From assembly GCA_021292165.1 (NCBI GenBank), contig JAHFWL010000118.1, forward strand, positions 1 to 64,000: a stretch of 64,000 nt of DNA, given 5' to 3'. Made by a program: the position numbers and the translations under genes. Positions 1 to 9,407 of the stretch are shown piece after piece. Under the pieces are notes generated by a model that was not told the origin of the DNA, searched no databases, and was given only the letters and a program-made list of their open reading frames with translations. This DNA is from Shinisaurus crocodilurus (taxonomy: Eukaryota; Chordata; Lepidosauria; Squamata; Shinisauridae). The first letter of the stretch is position 1; each line of letters opens with the position of its first letter.

Positions 1-44
1 TGTGTTTAATCATTAAACTTTAATGCATAATGCTGGTACTCATA

Positions 45-505
45 AGGTGCAATCCAATCCGAATGCCTGTAGCCCTCCAAACTTGGGAGGATTATGGGCA
101 TCCTATGTAGGGCGGGAGGAGCATGGAGGCGAAGGTCACTTGCACGCTCCTCCCACCCGGCAAAGACAAAATTGGCTGTCTAAGTGTGGCACTTCGGGGG
201 GCGGGGGCGGGGAAGGAGGCTGAGGCACCACTAGGATACCTCATTTCGTGGTGGCACCTGTCTTCGGCCCGCCCCGCCCCCCGGAACGGCCACAAAACCC
301 CTTCTCCGAGGTCGTTCTTACAAGCTCGGAGAAGCAGCCAGCGTGCTTCTTTCCGCACCTGCTGCAAGGGGTGCGGGAAGGAGCTCCAAGCTCCGAGTCC
401 CAGCTCCGATCTCAGAGCAAGTTTCCGAGGTTGGAGCTGGGACTCCAAAAAAATCCTATGGCCATCTCGATGCTGTCTAGCAGCCACAGGATTGTGCTAC
501 CCATT
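45..505. repeat. GC-rich dispersed repeat, family D, copy 1
   Basis: It starts with AAGGTGCAATCCAATCC and ends near a TCCTATGGCC / GCTGTCTAGCAGCC segment. The same order of blocks (GGGCATCC, GCGGGAGGAGC, paired TTCC-rich arms, AATCCTATG, CTGTCTA) recurs at 39049-39480. The reading frames in it are open because it is GC-rich, and none resembles a known protein. It is probably a non-autonomous DNA transposon; the class is not settled. Confidence 0.6.
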
Positions 506-876
506 AAGTAAAAGGCAGCACTGACGCAACACTGTTTCTGACCATGGTGCTCTCTGATATTCTCCCAAATAGGTTCAGTAATATTATAGAGGCGCCTGCC
601 ATGCAGAGACACAGGCCGTTGCCTCACTTCTTAAGAACAGTAATCAGATTTTCCCCAGTTCAGTCTGAAATACACCAAAACCCTGCAAAGCTAATTTGAA
701 CAAAGCCCATGACAGGACCCTGATCCCCCTCAAAAAAGTGTACATTTGTACTGCCGGCAACAATGGTGCTATAAAAATAACCCTCCACCAATCTTGAAGT
801 ATTACACCTTCATCCAGTCTCTCTCTTGGTAGCTTAACTGTTTATCTGATCAATATGTTTATACAAAACAAAATAC
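506..876. other. Intronic sequence, nothing recognised
   Basis: This lies downstream of the predicted SYTL2 exon at 877-1041 on the minus strand. I see no further exon, repeat or RNA gene in it. Confidence 0.5.
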
Positions 877-1041
877 CGGTAATCAGCAAGTTCCTTTGGG
901 TATCTAACCTCTGACTAGGCTTTGATTCCCCTTCTGTCTCTTCTATGGGACCCAACGGTTCCGGTGGCATGAGGACTTCTTTATTGACATTGTTCACCCA
1001 GCTGCTCTTTGTTTTGTCTGACTTCCTTTGGCTCATCTCTG
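877..1041 (-). CDS. SYTL2: SYTL2 coding exon (third coding exon seen here)
   Basis: On the minus strand a pyrimidine-rich tract ending in TTTTAG at 1042-1047 leads into an open frame that reads AEMSQRKSDKTKSSWVNNVN and then KEVLMPPEPLGPIEETEGES. The first two bases complete a codon begun by the last base of the exon at 1929-2072, so the phases agree once that exon's missing bases are allowed for. The SWVNNVNK...PPE motif resembles my memory of the linker after the Rab27-binding domain of SYTL2. The 3' limit is inferred: ACCG|GTATTT at 877/876 is used, and GTTAGA inside the exon is an alternative donor. No C2 domain lies in the window; those exons would be to the left. Confidence 0.7.
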
Positions 1042-1928
1042 CTAAAAGATAATACACATAGACACTAAGCAAGGAAAAGGTTATTTTGCATTTTGGCTGT
1101 GCATGCTTATAACTACAGGTGAGAACCACCACAATTAAGTTTGAAGACACAAGATTTAAACTCTTAACAGGATTGTCTTAATTACCTTTTGGTACTACCA
1201 TTAGCATATTCAAGATTCCAGATATTTAAAAGGCATTTACACAATTTAGACATCTGTTATTTTTAACAATTGCACTGCTCTTAAACATGCAAGATGCTTT
1301 ACAAGCTTTGGACACAATCCACCAGAACAAATCCTATTGCATTTGCAATGAATGGGACTCACACAAGAGCAGAGGTGTCCCCTATTTATTTCAGTGGAGT
1401 TTGGACACTAGGAATTATCAATAATTTGTTCCTTTTATCTTTTATTCACACGGTAACTGAGTGAGGAAGGCCACCCTCCAACTTGCCCAAGTCAACCCAA
1501 AGGGTCCAGTGGTACCATGTAGCAAGAGCAGAATGGACAGGTTCCCCCCCTCCAACTGTTCTCCAGACAGCTTATATTTCAAGAGCATCTCTCTGGTTAT
1601 TATGGCCTAAATACAACACAGATTTAAGTCCATGCTTAAACCCATTGAAGTCAACTCTGCTGGATTTAGGCCAATGGATGGATCTAACCTTCATATGACT
1701 GGAAATCCACTTCTGCAATAGGACTTCCCAGTCTTCTCCTCCCCAGTGCAGTCCCACACCATTCCATGAAGACACGTGTTCCATGTCATGGAACTATAAT
1801 CCATTGGCAACTTAAGTGTGTTTGTTTTTTGTTTTTTTGTAACAAAAACATAGCACAATCTTGCTCGAAGCTGCGCAAAGCATAAACATCTTTCTTTGCC
1901 TCAAAAGCCTACAGTATTTTTTTAATAC
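1042..1928 (-). other. SYTL2: SYTL2 intron between second and third coding exons
   Basis: This 887-bp interval has a minus-strand GT donor at its right end and an AG acceptor at its left end. It looks like single-copy DNA; I recognise no repeat in it. Confidence 0.55.
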
Positions 1929-2072
1929 CTTTTGTCAAGGGCTTCCTCCTGACGATGCCCGAAGATGTCGCTCATGTATTTTCTCTCTGTGCCTCTTGGA
2001 CTTGGCTTCATAAAACCATTGCCCAATCATGTCTTTATCTGGTTATCCTCTTTCACTTTTTCAGGTAAATGG
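1929..2072 (-). CDS. SYTL2: SYTL2 coding exon, Rab27-binding (SHD) domain, with frameshifts
   Basis: SYTL2 joins Rab27-GTP on secretory vesicles and melanosomes to the plasma membrane through its N-terminal homology domain. On the minus strand, after an acceptor TTTTCTAG, the exon reads HLPEKVKEDNQIK, shifts frame, reads MIGQWFYEAKSKRHREKIH, then breaks again before RAS and an R-R-K-P end, with a GT donor at 1928. GQWFYEAK and KRHR.KIH are the second helix of the Slp homology domain. The segment is 144 bp; adding five bases gives 149 bp, which restores phase with both neighbouring exons. The likely lost bases are one A near 2026, one G and two Cs between about 1953 and 1970, and one C near 1948. 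Conserved residues between the breaks argue for consensus error over decay. Confidence 0.85.
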
Positions 2073-2224
2073 CTAGAAAAAGTGGTTTGAAGGATTATTA
2101 GGTTTTCTTGCAGCAAGGAAAGTTGATTATACTGCTATGGAAGCTATCAGACCAGACAAGGAAAGCACACACACCTACACGCACAACATTTTTTCTTACA
2201 GGTTTTCTTCAGGGCAGCTTTCCC

Positions 2225-2755
2225 CAGGGATGGGGACTCGGACTCGAGGACTCGACTCGTGAGTCGGACTGAGTCCCCCCTCTGACTCGACTCGGACTCG
2301 AGTCCCAATATTTTTAATGGGACTCGAGACTCGACTCGGGACTCGAGACCAAGGACTCTTCAACATCCCTGGGCTGTGCCAGAAGGAGTGGAGAGGAGCG
2401 TGATTGCCGGCAAAGAGCGCATGGAAGCGAGGTGTGCCGCTGCTCGGCCACTATGGACGGCTACCAGGAGTGCAGCCCCAACCAGTGTGTCAAGATTTAT
2501 TTTGATGTGTTGCGTACTTGGGAGAGGCAGAGGAAGGACCTGAGATTACTCTGTGTGGCTGCTCTGAGTGTGAAGTAGCCTTATTTTGTTGGGAAAAACC
2601 CCCATTGATTTTAATAGGGACTCGTGGAGTCAGCTTTGGGAGTGACTCGTGACTCACCATTTTGGACCAAGGACTCGGACTCGGACTCGAGACTCGGGTC
2701 CAAAGACTCGTGACTCGACTCGTGACTCGAGACCAAGGACTCTTCAACATCCCTG
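2225..2755. mobile_element. GACTCG-rich non-autonomous hAT-like transposon, copy 1
   Basis: It begins CAGGGATG and ends CATCCCTG, and is flanked by a perfect 8-bp direct repeat GCTTTCCC (2217-2224 and 2756-2763). Both ends are packed with GACTCG/CGAGTC hexamers; about eleven forward copies lie in the first 150 bp. An inner CATCCCTG at about 2371 shows that the left unit is itself bounded like an element. The middle (about 2372-2590) is unlike the middle of the second copy at 43775-44303. No transposase is present. Eight-bp duplications and subterminal repeats fit the hAT superfamily. Confidence 0.75.
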
Positions 2756-2873
2756 GCTTTCCCCGCAGAACTACCCAAAATGTGAGACTCCTTTAAAGGA
2801 AACCGAGGAAGGAGAAGCACGCAGGCACCAGCGGCAGACAAACTGGCAGACAAGCATGCCTCTCCCTCTAGGG

Positions 2874-3010
2874 CAGTTTTCCCCAACCCAGTCCCCTCCA
2901 GATGCTTTCGACTACAACTCCCATTGGGCCCAGCCACCATGGCCAATGGTCATGGATGGTGGGAGTTGTAGCTCAAAACACCTGGAGGGCACCAGGCTGG
3001 GGGGAGGCTG
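2874..3010. mobile_element. Palindromic hAT MITE, family B
   Basis: Imperfect inverted repeat with CAGTTTTCCCCAACC at one end and GGCTGGGGGGAGGCTG at the other. Inner arms are CCTCCAGATG / ACCTGGAGGGC, and the core carries GACTACAACTCCCA and TGGGAGTTGTAG. Target duplication is not clear. It is an old copy. Confidence 0.7.
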
Positions 3011-3220
3011 CCAAGGAGTCAACATTTTAAAAGATTTAACATTTTTAAAAGATACCAAGAGAAGAGAGTAGCCAACACTCTGACATTTCATAGATGATGG
3101 GGGGGGACGGGGACGGGACTCTCCTCACACTGCCTGAGCACACACCAGCCCTATTAGATTGCTGAATACTGTCCTCCACTTTTTCCCTTTCTCTTGCTAC
3201 AGTTTGTAATGCACTAACCT

Positions 3221-3338
3221 GGTTCGGATGATAAAACAGCCAAATGTGGGTTGTTGAAGCCATGGAGACCTGTGGTACATGCCGGTAACCGTTTTGCATA
3301 TTCAACCCCTGACCAAGGGTTGTTATATCGTCTGAACC
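3221..3338. repeat. Foldback element, family E (GGTTCGGAYRA... ends)
   Basis: GGTTCGGATGATAAAAC at the left is the approximate reverse complement of GTTATATCGTCTGAACC at the right. AACCCY/RGGGTT motifs fill the inside. More material of the same style continues to about 3500. Similar ends occur at 21245, 52590 and 61352. Confidence 0.55.
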
Positions 3339-3545
3339 AAGGTGGCAGGGGTTATTTGAGCGTTAAAACAACCCTCGCATAACTCATGGTCTATTGTAGG
3401 GTTATGCTTATTGTTGCTGTAGGGTTGTTTAACCCTCGAATAGCCCCTTCCAGCCGGTTTGGGTGACATGACAAGCAACAGCAACCCCAAGTTGGGGGTT
3501 GCATATTCATAAGGGAGGACGGCACACGCCTCAGCCCCTTGCAAG

Positions 3546-4850
3546 TAAGAAACACTCCAGTGTTCCTTTGGCTGTGTGTCTGGGGTCACTGTCCTGCTGG
3601 AACATGAACTTCCACCCCAGTCCCAGGTCCCTTGCAGACTGAAACAGGTTTTTCTCTAGAATTGCCCTGTATTTGGCTCCATCCATCTTGCCCTCAATCC
3701 TGACCAGTTTCCCAGTCCCTGCCAAGGAAAAGCATCCCCACAACATGATGCTGATACCACCATGCTTCACCGTGGGGATGGTGTTGTCAGGGCAATGAGC
3801 ATTGTTGGCTTTCTGCTATACCTAGCGTTTTGCGGCAAGGTCAAAAGTTCAATTTTGGTCTCATCAGACCAGAGAACCTTTCCCCACATGTTTACTGTGT
3901 TCCCACATGCCTTTTGCAAACTCCAAACAGGCTTTGATATGGGTTTGTTTCAGCAATGGCTTTCTTCTCACCACTCTTACGTAAAGCCCAGCTCTATGGA
4001 GTGTCTGGGTGATAGTGTGTCTGGGTGATAGTTGTCTCATGGACAGTTTCCCCCATCTCAGCTGTGGATCTCGCCAGGTCCTTCAGAGTTACTACTGGCC
4101 TCTTGGTTGCTTCTCTGACTAATGCCCTACTTACCTGGTCACTGAGTTTTGGTGAATGGCTTTCTCTAGGCAGAGTCGCAGTTGAGCCATATTCTTTCCA
4201 TTTTGTAATCATGAATTTAATGGTGCTCCTGGGGATGTTCATAGTTTGGATATTTTTTTATTACCCAATCCTGATTGGTGCTTCTGCACAACTTTGTCCC
4301 AGAGTTGTTTTGATAGCTCCTTTTATTTATTTATTATATTTATACCCCACCTTTTTTCCTGCAAGGAACCCAAGGCGGCTTACATAATCCTCCTCCTCTC
4401 CATTTTATCCTCACAACAACCCTGTGAGGTAGGTTAGGCTGAGAGTCAGTGACTGGCCCAAAGTCACCCAGTGATTTTCATGGCCGAGCAGGGACTAGAA
4501 CCCGGATCTCCTGAGTCCCAGTCCAACTCTCTAACCACTATGCCACACTGGCTCTTGGTCTTCATGATGCTGTTTGTTTAGATATGCTCTCTGACAAACT
4601 GTGGGGCTTTCAGGAAACAGGGGTATTTACTCTGAGATCATGTGGCACTGGAATTGCACACAGGTGGTCTCCATTCAACTACTGTACTTACAGTATGTGA
4701 CTTCTGGAGGCAGTGGGTTGCACCAGAGCTTCTTTAGGTATTTCACAGCACAGGGGGTGAATTCTTATGCAACCAACAAGTGCCAGTTTGTTTTTGTTTA
4801 CTTAACTTTTGTGCCACAATAAAAATATTTGCACCTTCACAATGAGTATC
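3546..4850 (-). pseudogene. Degenerate Tc1-like transposase and element
   Basis: On the minus strand the reading starts MKTKELSKQLWDKVVQKHQ just right of an inserted SINE's boundary. It continues after a frameshift with the paired-type helix-turn-helix (NIPRSTIKFMITKWKEYG, about 4240-3995). After further breaks come [12 protein letters not shown]...[12 protein letters not shown] and [11 protein letters not shown] (3770-3531), the second Asp region of the DDE catalytic domain. The C-terminal part with the last acidic residue is missing, cut at about 3546. The right part (4560-4850) matches the long non-coding arm common in vertebrate Tc1 elements. Several frameshifts and stops make it inactive. 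Confidence 0.85.
4321..4556 (-). mobile_element. tRNA-type SINE with L2-like tail (MIR-like design), inserted in Tc1
   Basis: Read on the minus strand: GCCAGTGTGGCATAGTGGTT (A box), GGGTTCTAGTCCC (B box), then GGTGACTTTGGGCCAGTCAC, AGGTTGTTGTGAGGATAAAA, and a tail GCCGCCTTGGGTTCC...TATAAATATAATAAATAAAT. It splits the Tc1 reading frame just after its fourth codon, with GCTC on both sides. Other copies are at 25000, 37058, 37391, 42890, 49113 and 51965. Confidence 0.85.
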
Positions 4851-4872
4851 TTGTGTACATCAAGTACACAAG
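4850..4872. repeat. Perfect 9-bp hairpin at the Tc1 right end
   Basis: CTTGTGTAC and GTACACAAG are exact reverse complements around a 5-nt loop. It sits where the Tc1-like arm ends and CR1 sequence begins. Confidence 0.5.
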
Positions 4873-4873
4873 A

Positions 4874-5242
4874 GGGCTTTAAACTGAATCCTACAAGGGA
4901 CAGAGATGTAAACTTGGGGGTAACAATGGACGAAGGCTTATAAGCCACAATGGAGAGAACAGCTCTAATAGCACCCAACAATAGTCTTCCAAAAATGTAG
5001 GAAATAAGACAGACTATAAAGCACATGGCTTTCGATGTCTATATACTAATGCCCAGAGTATGGGAAACAAACTTGAACTCTTGATACAAGAAGGCAAATA
5101 CGACTTGATAGGTGTAACTGAAACTCGGCGGGATGGCTCCCATGACTGGAATACAGCAATTGAAGGTTATAATTTGTTCAAAAAGAACAGAAGGAACAGA
5201 AAAGGAGGTGGAGTCGCACTATATGTTAAAAATACATATCTC
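4874..5242 (+). mobile_element. CR1-type LINE fragment: start of the endonuclease domain
   Basis: The plus strand reads YTNAQSMGNKLELLIQEGKY and then DLIGVTETRRDGSHDWNTAI, followed by GYNLFKKNR and GGGVALYVKN. NAQSMGNK...ITETW.DxSHDW is the N-terminal part of the apurinic-like endonuclease of CR1-clade ORF2. Reverse transcriptase does not follow: the sequence jumps at about 5243 to an antisense piece of a CR1-type 3' end, so this is a rearranged fragment. Confidence 0.85.
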
Positions 5243-5252
5243 TGCACAGGAC

Positions 5253-5325
5253 ACGAGTGCAACAGCACCCTCCCATCCATGTTCCCCAGCAACCGCTGTA
5301 CATAGGCATACTGCCTCTGATACTT
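5253..5325 (-). mobile_element. CR1/L3-like LINE 3' fragment
   Basis: Antisense copy of the block that at 63910-63960 reads CACCAGTTGCTGGGGAACAT. Here it appears as GAGTGCAACAGCACCCTCCC...GCATACTGCCTCTGATAC. It directly abuts the sense-oriented endonuclease fragment. Confidence 0.75.
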
Positions 5326-6072
5326 TTGGGCTCCATTCCCCAACTATTAGGCTCCATCCCTTCCATTTTATAGTTTAGATCCTTACTTTAAACCATTTAT
5401 TTATTTGAATATTTGTTTTGTTTCTGCTCCCCCACACCCTTTCCCTTCCGTTAAATAAATCCTAGTTCTTGTTTTAGAAGTTGCTCACGGGTTCCTCCAC
5501 TCCACTCCACCCCTTTTCAAAGAACAGGGATCCTGGTGGGCTGGAGGCAGAACACTGCTACCTTGAGGTCAGCATTTTTCTCCTTCACCCATCCCACTGC
5601 TGTATGAATCCAGGTCCTATTGCTTCTACCACCCCAAAGGATTGCTGGTAGGGAATGTGGGGTTATACAAGTAACTACCTTTAATTTTTTTAAAAAGTAT
5701 TCTCTCAACTCTTCGGTCCCTCTCCGGTTGCTGTTATGCAATACCACTTGAATAAATGCAACTGGTCATAAGGAACTGGAATTCCAGCTGTAACATAATG
5801 CACAACTTTGTCTTCCCTTATTATTGTAGTTTAGTCCATCTCATAAACACAAGGGGTTTTAAATATTGTGAAATAGCATCCCACACAAAAAGGATTCGTA
5901 ATAATTTAATTCTACCTCCTTGGTCACCTCATGTTGTTGTTATTTTTAATCAGGGCCTGCTTTATGGTGCCCGAAGACACAGTAAAAATTTCAGTGGGTC
6001 AATATTCTTTCTTACAGCAGCACAGAACATATAAAAGTTTAATTAATTTTTAGCATGACTTAGGTCGCAATA
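5326..6072. other. No gene seen; AT-rich intronic sequence
   Basis: Only short T-rich and (TTTA) stretches around 5395-5460 stand out. No exon or recognisable repeat of any length was found. Confidence 0.45.
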
Positions 6073-6246
6073 CAGGCCTGTGGCTTACGCTGGCTCAGCT
6101 TGTCTGAGCGTGGAAAGCTAAGCAGGGTCAGGCCTGGTTGTTACTTGGATGGGAGACCCCTCCTCTAGTTTCCTGCATTGGGCAGGGGGTTGGACTCGAT
6201 GGCCTTGTAGGCTCCTTCCAACTCTATGATCTATGAAATCTATGAA
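6073..6246 (+). mobile_element. 5S rRNA-derived SINE with CR1 tail
   Basis: The head AGGCCTGTGGCT...GTCTGAGC, then GAAAGCTAAGCAGGGTC and TACTTGGATGGGAGACC, matches the internal promoter half of 5S rRNA. The 3' part GGGGGTTGGACTCGATGGCC, TTCCAACTCT and an ATCTATGA repeat is the end of a CR1 LINE. It lacks the 3' third of 5S, so it is not an rRNA gene. Confidence 0.9.
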
Positions 6247-6290
6247 ATCCTATGCATGTTCAGACAGAAAAAAGTCCTACAACTAGTTTT
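6247..6290 (+). repeat. Half of palindromic repeat family C
   Basis: ATCCTATGCATGTT followed by CAGACAGAAAAAAGTCCTAC matches the left arm of the full copy at 21958-22093. The right arm is missing. Confidence 0.65.
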
Positions 6291-6550
6291 CAGATTGAGG
6301 ATTTCTGAAAACTTCTGAAAGCGTATATTTTGAGGATTTCTGAAAACTTACAGAATTTTTTCTTGGGGAGGAGTAGGATGAATATAATCAGCTATCACAG
6401 AGCCCCTTAACTTTAGACAATGCCTAGTTATAGCTAACCATCCTGTTTCCACAATGCCCCAGCGTTACTCAAGAAAATAGTTTTATGTATCCACCTATGA
6501 AACATTTTCAACAGCCCACGTTTGGTGACAAACCCTTCTGTCTTGGTTCA

Positions 6551-7010
6551 GATCAAAGGCAAGAAGAGCCATGCTAGATCAGACCAAAGGCCTATCTAGA
6601 CCAACACCCTGTTTCCCACAGTGGCTAACCAGATGCCCCAGTGAGAAAGAAGCCCACAAGCAGGACATGAAAGCAATAGTACCCAACTGCTTGTGCCTCC
6701 AAGCAACTGGTAGATTTCATAGATTTCATAGATCATACAGTTGAAAAAGCCTACAAGGCTATCGAGTCCAACCCCCTGCTCGATGCAGGAGACTAGAGGA
6801 GGGGTCTCCCATCCAAGTAATAACCAGGCCTGACCCTGCTTAGCTTTCCACACTCAGACAAGCTGAGCCAGCGTGAGCCACAGGTACTCAGTGGTATGCT
6901 TTGCCTGGCCCTGGAGGCAATATGTAGCCATCATGACTAGTAGCCATTGATAGCCTTACCCTCCATGAATTTGTTTAATCCCCTTTTAAAGCCAGCATAA
7001 AGACTCTTAT
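6551..7010 (-). mobile_element. CR1/L3-like LINE 3' end, split by a 5S SINE
   Basis: Antisense copy: GAGCCATGCTAGATCAGACC, CAGATGCCCCAGTGAGAAAG, ACAAGCAGGACATGA, then after the SINE GTAGCCATTGATAGCC and CCATGAATTTGTTTAATCCC, the complement of codons for LKRGLDKFMEE-like sequence. The SINE at 6715-6882 lies at CTGGTA|CTCAGTGG, with GGTA on both sides. Confidence 0.8.
6715..6882 (-). mobile_element. 5S/CR1 SINE inserted in a LINE
   Basis: Antisense order: CATAGATTTCATAGATCATA tail repeat, GAGTCCAACCCCCTGCTCG, GGTCTCCCATCCAAGTAAT, CCTGCTTAGCTTTCCAC, GCTGAGCCAGCGTGAGCC. It is younger than the LINE it interrupts. Confidence 0.9.
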
Positions 7011-7475
7011 CTAAACAAGCAGGGAATTGTACTGAATACCCCCATTTATTAGCTGGAATCATTCACAGGTCACAATACTTCCCCATATGAGTGAGAACTT
7101 TACCCAGAGATAACCACCTACTACTGCTACTGTTTACATGAAGTCCTGAATCACTCTCATTCCAGTAAAAGAAAGCTGGAAGAGGCTACCAGCAGCCTGG
7201 TCAACAGCTTACGTTGGGAGTTTCATCTTGTTGGCTGGGTTTCATCTTGTCCCTTCACAAGACTGTGTCTGTTCCTTCCCCCACCCCTTCTCGTGTGTTT
7301 GGCCAGTGTCCCATTTAGTCTTTCCCACATCTCTTTCCTCAACTGTGCCCAGTTCTGCCTGTTCACCTGCTCTCCACTCTGCCGGTTTGTCCCAATTTGA
7401 CCTATTTGTAACCCTGCCCAAACTTGCCTCTTCGACTCCGTGTTCCAGCTAGGACACATCCTTAGACACATGGTC
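7011..7475. other. No gene seen
   Basis: Sequence without a recognisable repeat or exon. The open frames on both strands here are pyrimidine-rich and do not look like protein families. Confidence 0.4.
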
Positions 7476-7483
7476 CCTTAGCT

Positions 7484-7628
7484 CAGCCTTTCCCAACCCG
7501 GTGCCCTCTAGATGTGTTGGACGACAACTCCCACCATGCTCAGCCAGCACTGCCATTGGCCATGTTGGGTGGGCATGATGGAAATTGTAGTCCAACACAT
7601 CTGGGGAGCACTGAATTGGGAAAGACCA
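7484..7628. mobile_element. Palindromic hAT MITE, family B
   Basis: Ends CAGCCTTTCCCAACCCGG / TTGGGAAAGACC, inner arms CTAGATGTGTTGGACGACAA and TTGTAGTCCAACACATCTGG. Flanks CCTTAGCT (7476-7483) and ACTTAGCT (7629-7636) differ at one base and have TA in the middle. Confidence 0.8.
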
Positions 7629-7657
7629 ACTTAGCTCTTTGTTCCTAGGCTGAGCGA

Positions 7658-8090
7658 ACATAAGACCAATTCTGCAGGATAAGACCAAAGGTCAATAGAA
7701 TAGAGTTGGAAGGAGCCTACAAGGCTATCGAGTCCAACCTCCTGCTTAATGCAGGAAACTAAAGGAGCGGTCTCCCATCCAAGTAATAACCAGGCTTGAC
7801 CCTGCTTACGGTAGCTTTCCACACTCAGACAAGCTGAGCCAGTGTAAGCCACAGGCCTGGTCCATCTAGTCCTACATCCCATTAACCGCACAAGCCAAAT
7901 CAGATGTCTCTGGAAAGCCCAGAAGCAGGACATGAGGAAAATACCTCCCACTACCGCATGCATCTCAGCAACTGCTATTCAGTGGCATTCTGCCTCTGAA
8001 CCTAGAGAGCTCTGTAGATACATAGACACATCAAGGCAAGTAGCCAGTGACAGACTTATCCTCCTCAGGTTTGCCTAACCCCCTTCCCAG
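7658..8090 (-). mobile_element. CR1/L3-like LINE 3' end, split by a 5S SINE
   Basis: Older, more diverged copy of the LINE seen at 6551-7010: GATAAGACCAAAGGTC | SINE | GGCCTGGTCCATCTAGTCC, then AAGCAGGACATGAGG, CAGTGGCATTCTGCCTCTGA and AGCCAGTGACAGACTTATCC. The SINE occupies 7693-7860, a different position in the LINE from the first case. Confidence 0.75.
7693..7860 (-). mobile_element. 5S/CR1 SINE inserted in a LINE
   Basis: Antisense TAGAGTTGGAAGGAGCCTAC tail through GTCTCCCATCCAAGTAATAA to CAAGCTGAGCCAGTGTAAGC. A short insertion lies in the GCTTACGGTAGCTTTCC part. Confidence 0.88.
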
Positions 8091-8876
8091 TTTTGCTAGT
8101 TGTTGAACTCGCTTCAGCCTCCAGTTCTCGCCTCTAACACATGGCAGCTTCCAGAGGGCTAGCTTTCCTATGGAGCCATGGACCATTGAGAAGGAAGCCC
8201 TAGGTCTTTCCTGATCTGGCCACTCCCCGTCACTGCAATGCTTGACCCCTTCTATTGATTTAGTGATGTTGGAGGTCATGGGGAAGCCTGTGAATTCTGG
8301 AGGGTTTTTCGTTCTTCAGGATACCCCAACTATAGCGTCGACAGAGTCCCACACTAAACCATCTACTTGCCTCCAAGTAGTGGTGCAGCTATGGTTGGAC
8401 CTTGCGGCCAAAGCTCAGGGCTCCTCAGCCCAGAGGGCCCCAAATATGCAGCCAGAGCGTAGCAGAGGATGAGGGCAGCAGAAGCAAACCCTACTTTATT
8501 CCTGTAGTCATGATGGCGCTATGATCTAGGTGAGTTTAAAATGCAAAACTGCACATGCTCAGAGTATTTTTTTTTTCTTTCTTCTTTTTTCAGGGTTGGC
8601 AGTTTTGTTGTTGTCCTAGCATATCAGGAATGCAGAAGCAGTGGCAAACCACGGGATGACAATGGGGTGGGGGAGATAAATGTTTGTTGTGCACCGCACA
8701 ACTGAAGTAATACATATTCGGTGGGTTCACATATCTCGCTAACCCACCCTGACGATAAGCCACGGTGGGATGGTTGTTGCCTGAACAACCCGCGGTGCAC
8801 CTGACAAGACGATAGGGCTCCCCATGGGTTGTCCCCCCCGTTCCTGCCACGGGTATCCCAGGGGACTCCTCAGCAG
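8091..8876. other. No gene; weak family E-like foldback near 8700-8845
   Basis: Most is unrecognised. About 8700-8845 has GGGTTCACATATCTCGC, AACAACCCGCGG and CCCATGGGTTGTC motifs in the style of the foldback family E, too diverged to set limits. Confidence 0.4.
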
Positions 8877-9407
8877 TGTTGCAAAAATGCTAAGTACCCT
8901 GGTGTACTGAGTTCAAATCATGCACACAGGGAGGAGAAAAAGTCTGGAAATGGTCCAAAAGCTTTATTCTGCAGAATAGGAGAGACACAAGCGCTCATGC
9001 TGTAAACAGTGTGTCTCTCCCTGGACAAAGAGATCTTATCGGTTTTTATACATCATGTAGGCCCCTTCCAACTCTATGGTCTATGAATCTATGAATCTTC
9101 TGAGCATGCGCCCTGCTAAACAGAAACTTCTAGCTGTAACGAAGAGAAATGGAAAATTACTAAGAAGAAACAAAATTCTTAGACATGTGCACTGAGCTTT
9201 CGTTACTCGAACAGAGGTCGGTCTGTGCCACGTTGACATCCCCAGCTTTCTACTCCCCTGTCCTTGGCTGGCTCAAGCAGAGGGAGATAAGCATTTCGTG
9301 TTAGTCTGAGTAGGAAAGCAGGATTCTGCCAGTTTAAACCCATTACTGACTGAATTTTCTCAACAGCAGGACCAACTTGTCTCCTCTACTGACTACTCCC
9401 TTTCACA
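8877..9407 (-). mobile_element. Possible solo LTR
   Basis: Read on the minus strand it starts TGTGAAAGGGAG and ends TTTTTGCAACA. A TATAAAAACC box lies at about 9045, and AATAAAGC at about 8961-8966 is some 80 bp downstream. That spacing fits U3-R-U5. The flanks AGCAG and AGTAA do not form a clean duplication, so the limits are provisional. No retroviral genes are present. Confidence 0.45.
9055..9096 (+). mobile_element. CR1 3' tail fragment
   Basis: GTAGGCCCCTTCCAACTCTA followed by two TCTATGAA-type units. It sits just upstream of the TATA motif of the putative LTR, as a very short 5'-truncated insertion or template-switched end. Confidence 0.7.

Noticed and set aside
6073..6246. 5S rRNA gene
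   Set aside because: Only the internal promoter half of 5S is present and it passes directly into a CR1 tail; all eight copies share this, so it is a SINE.
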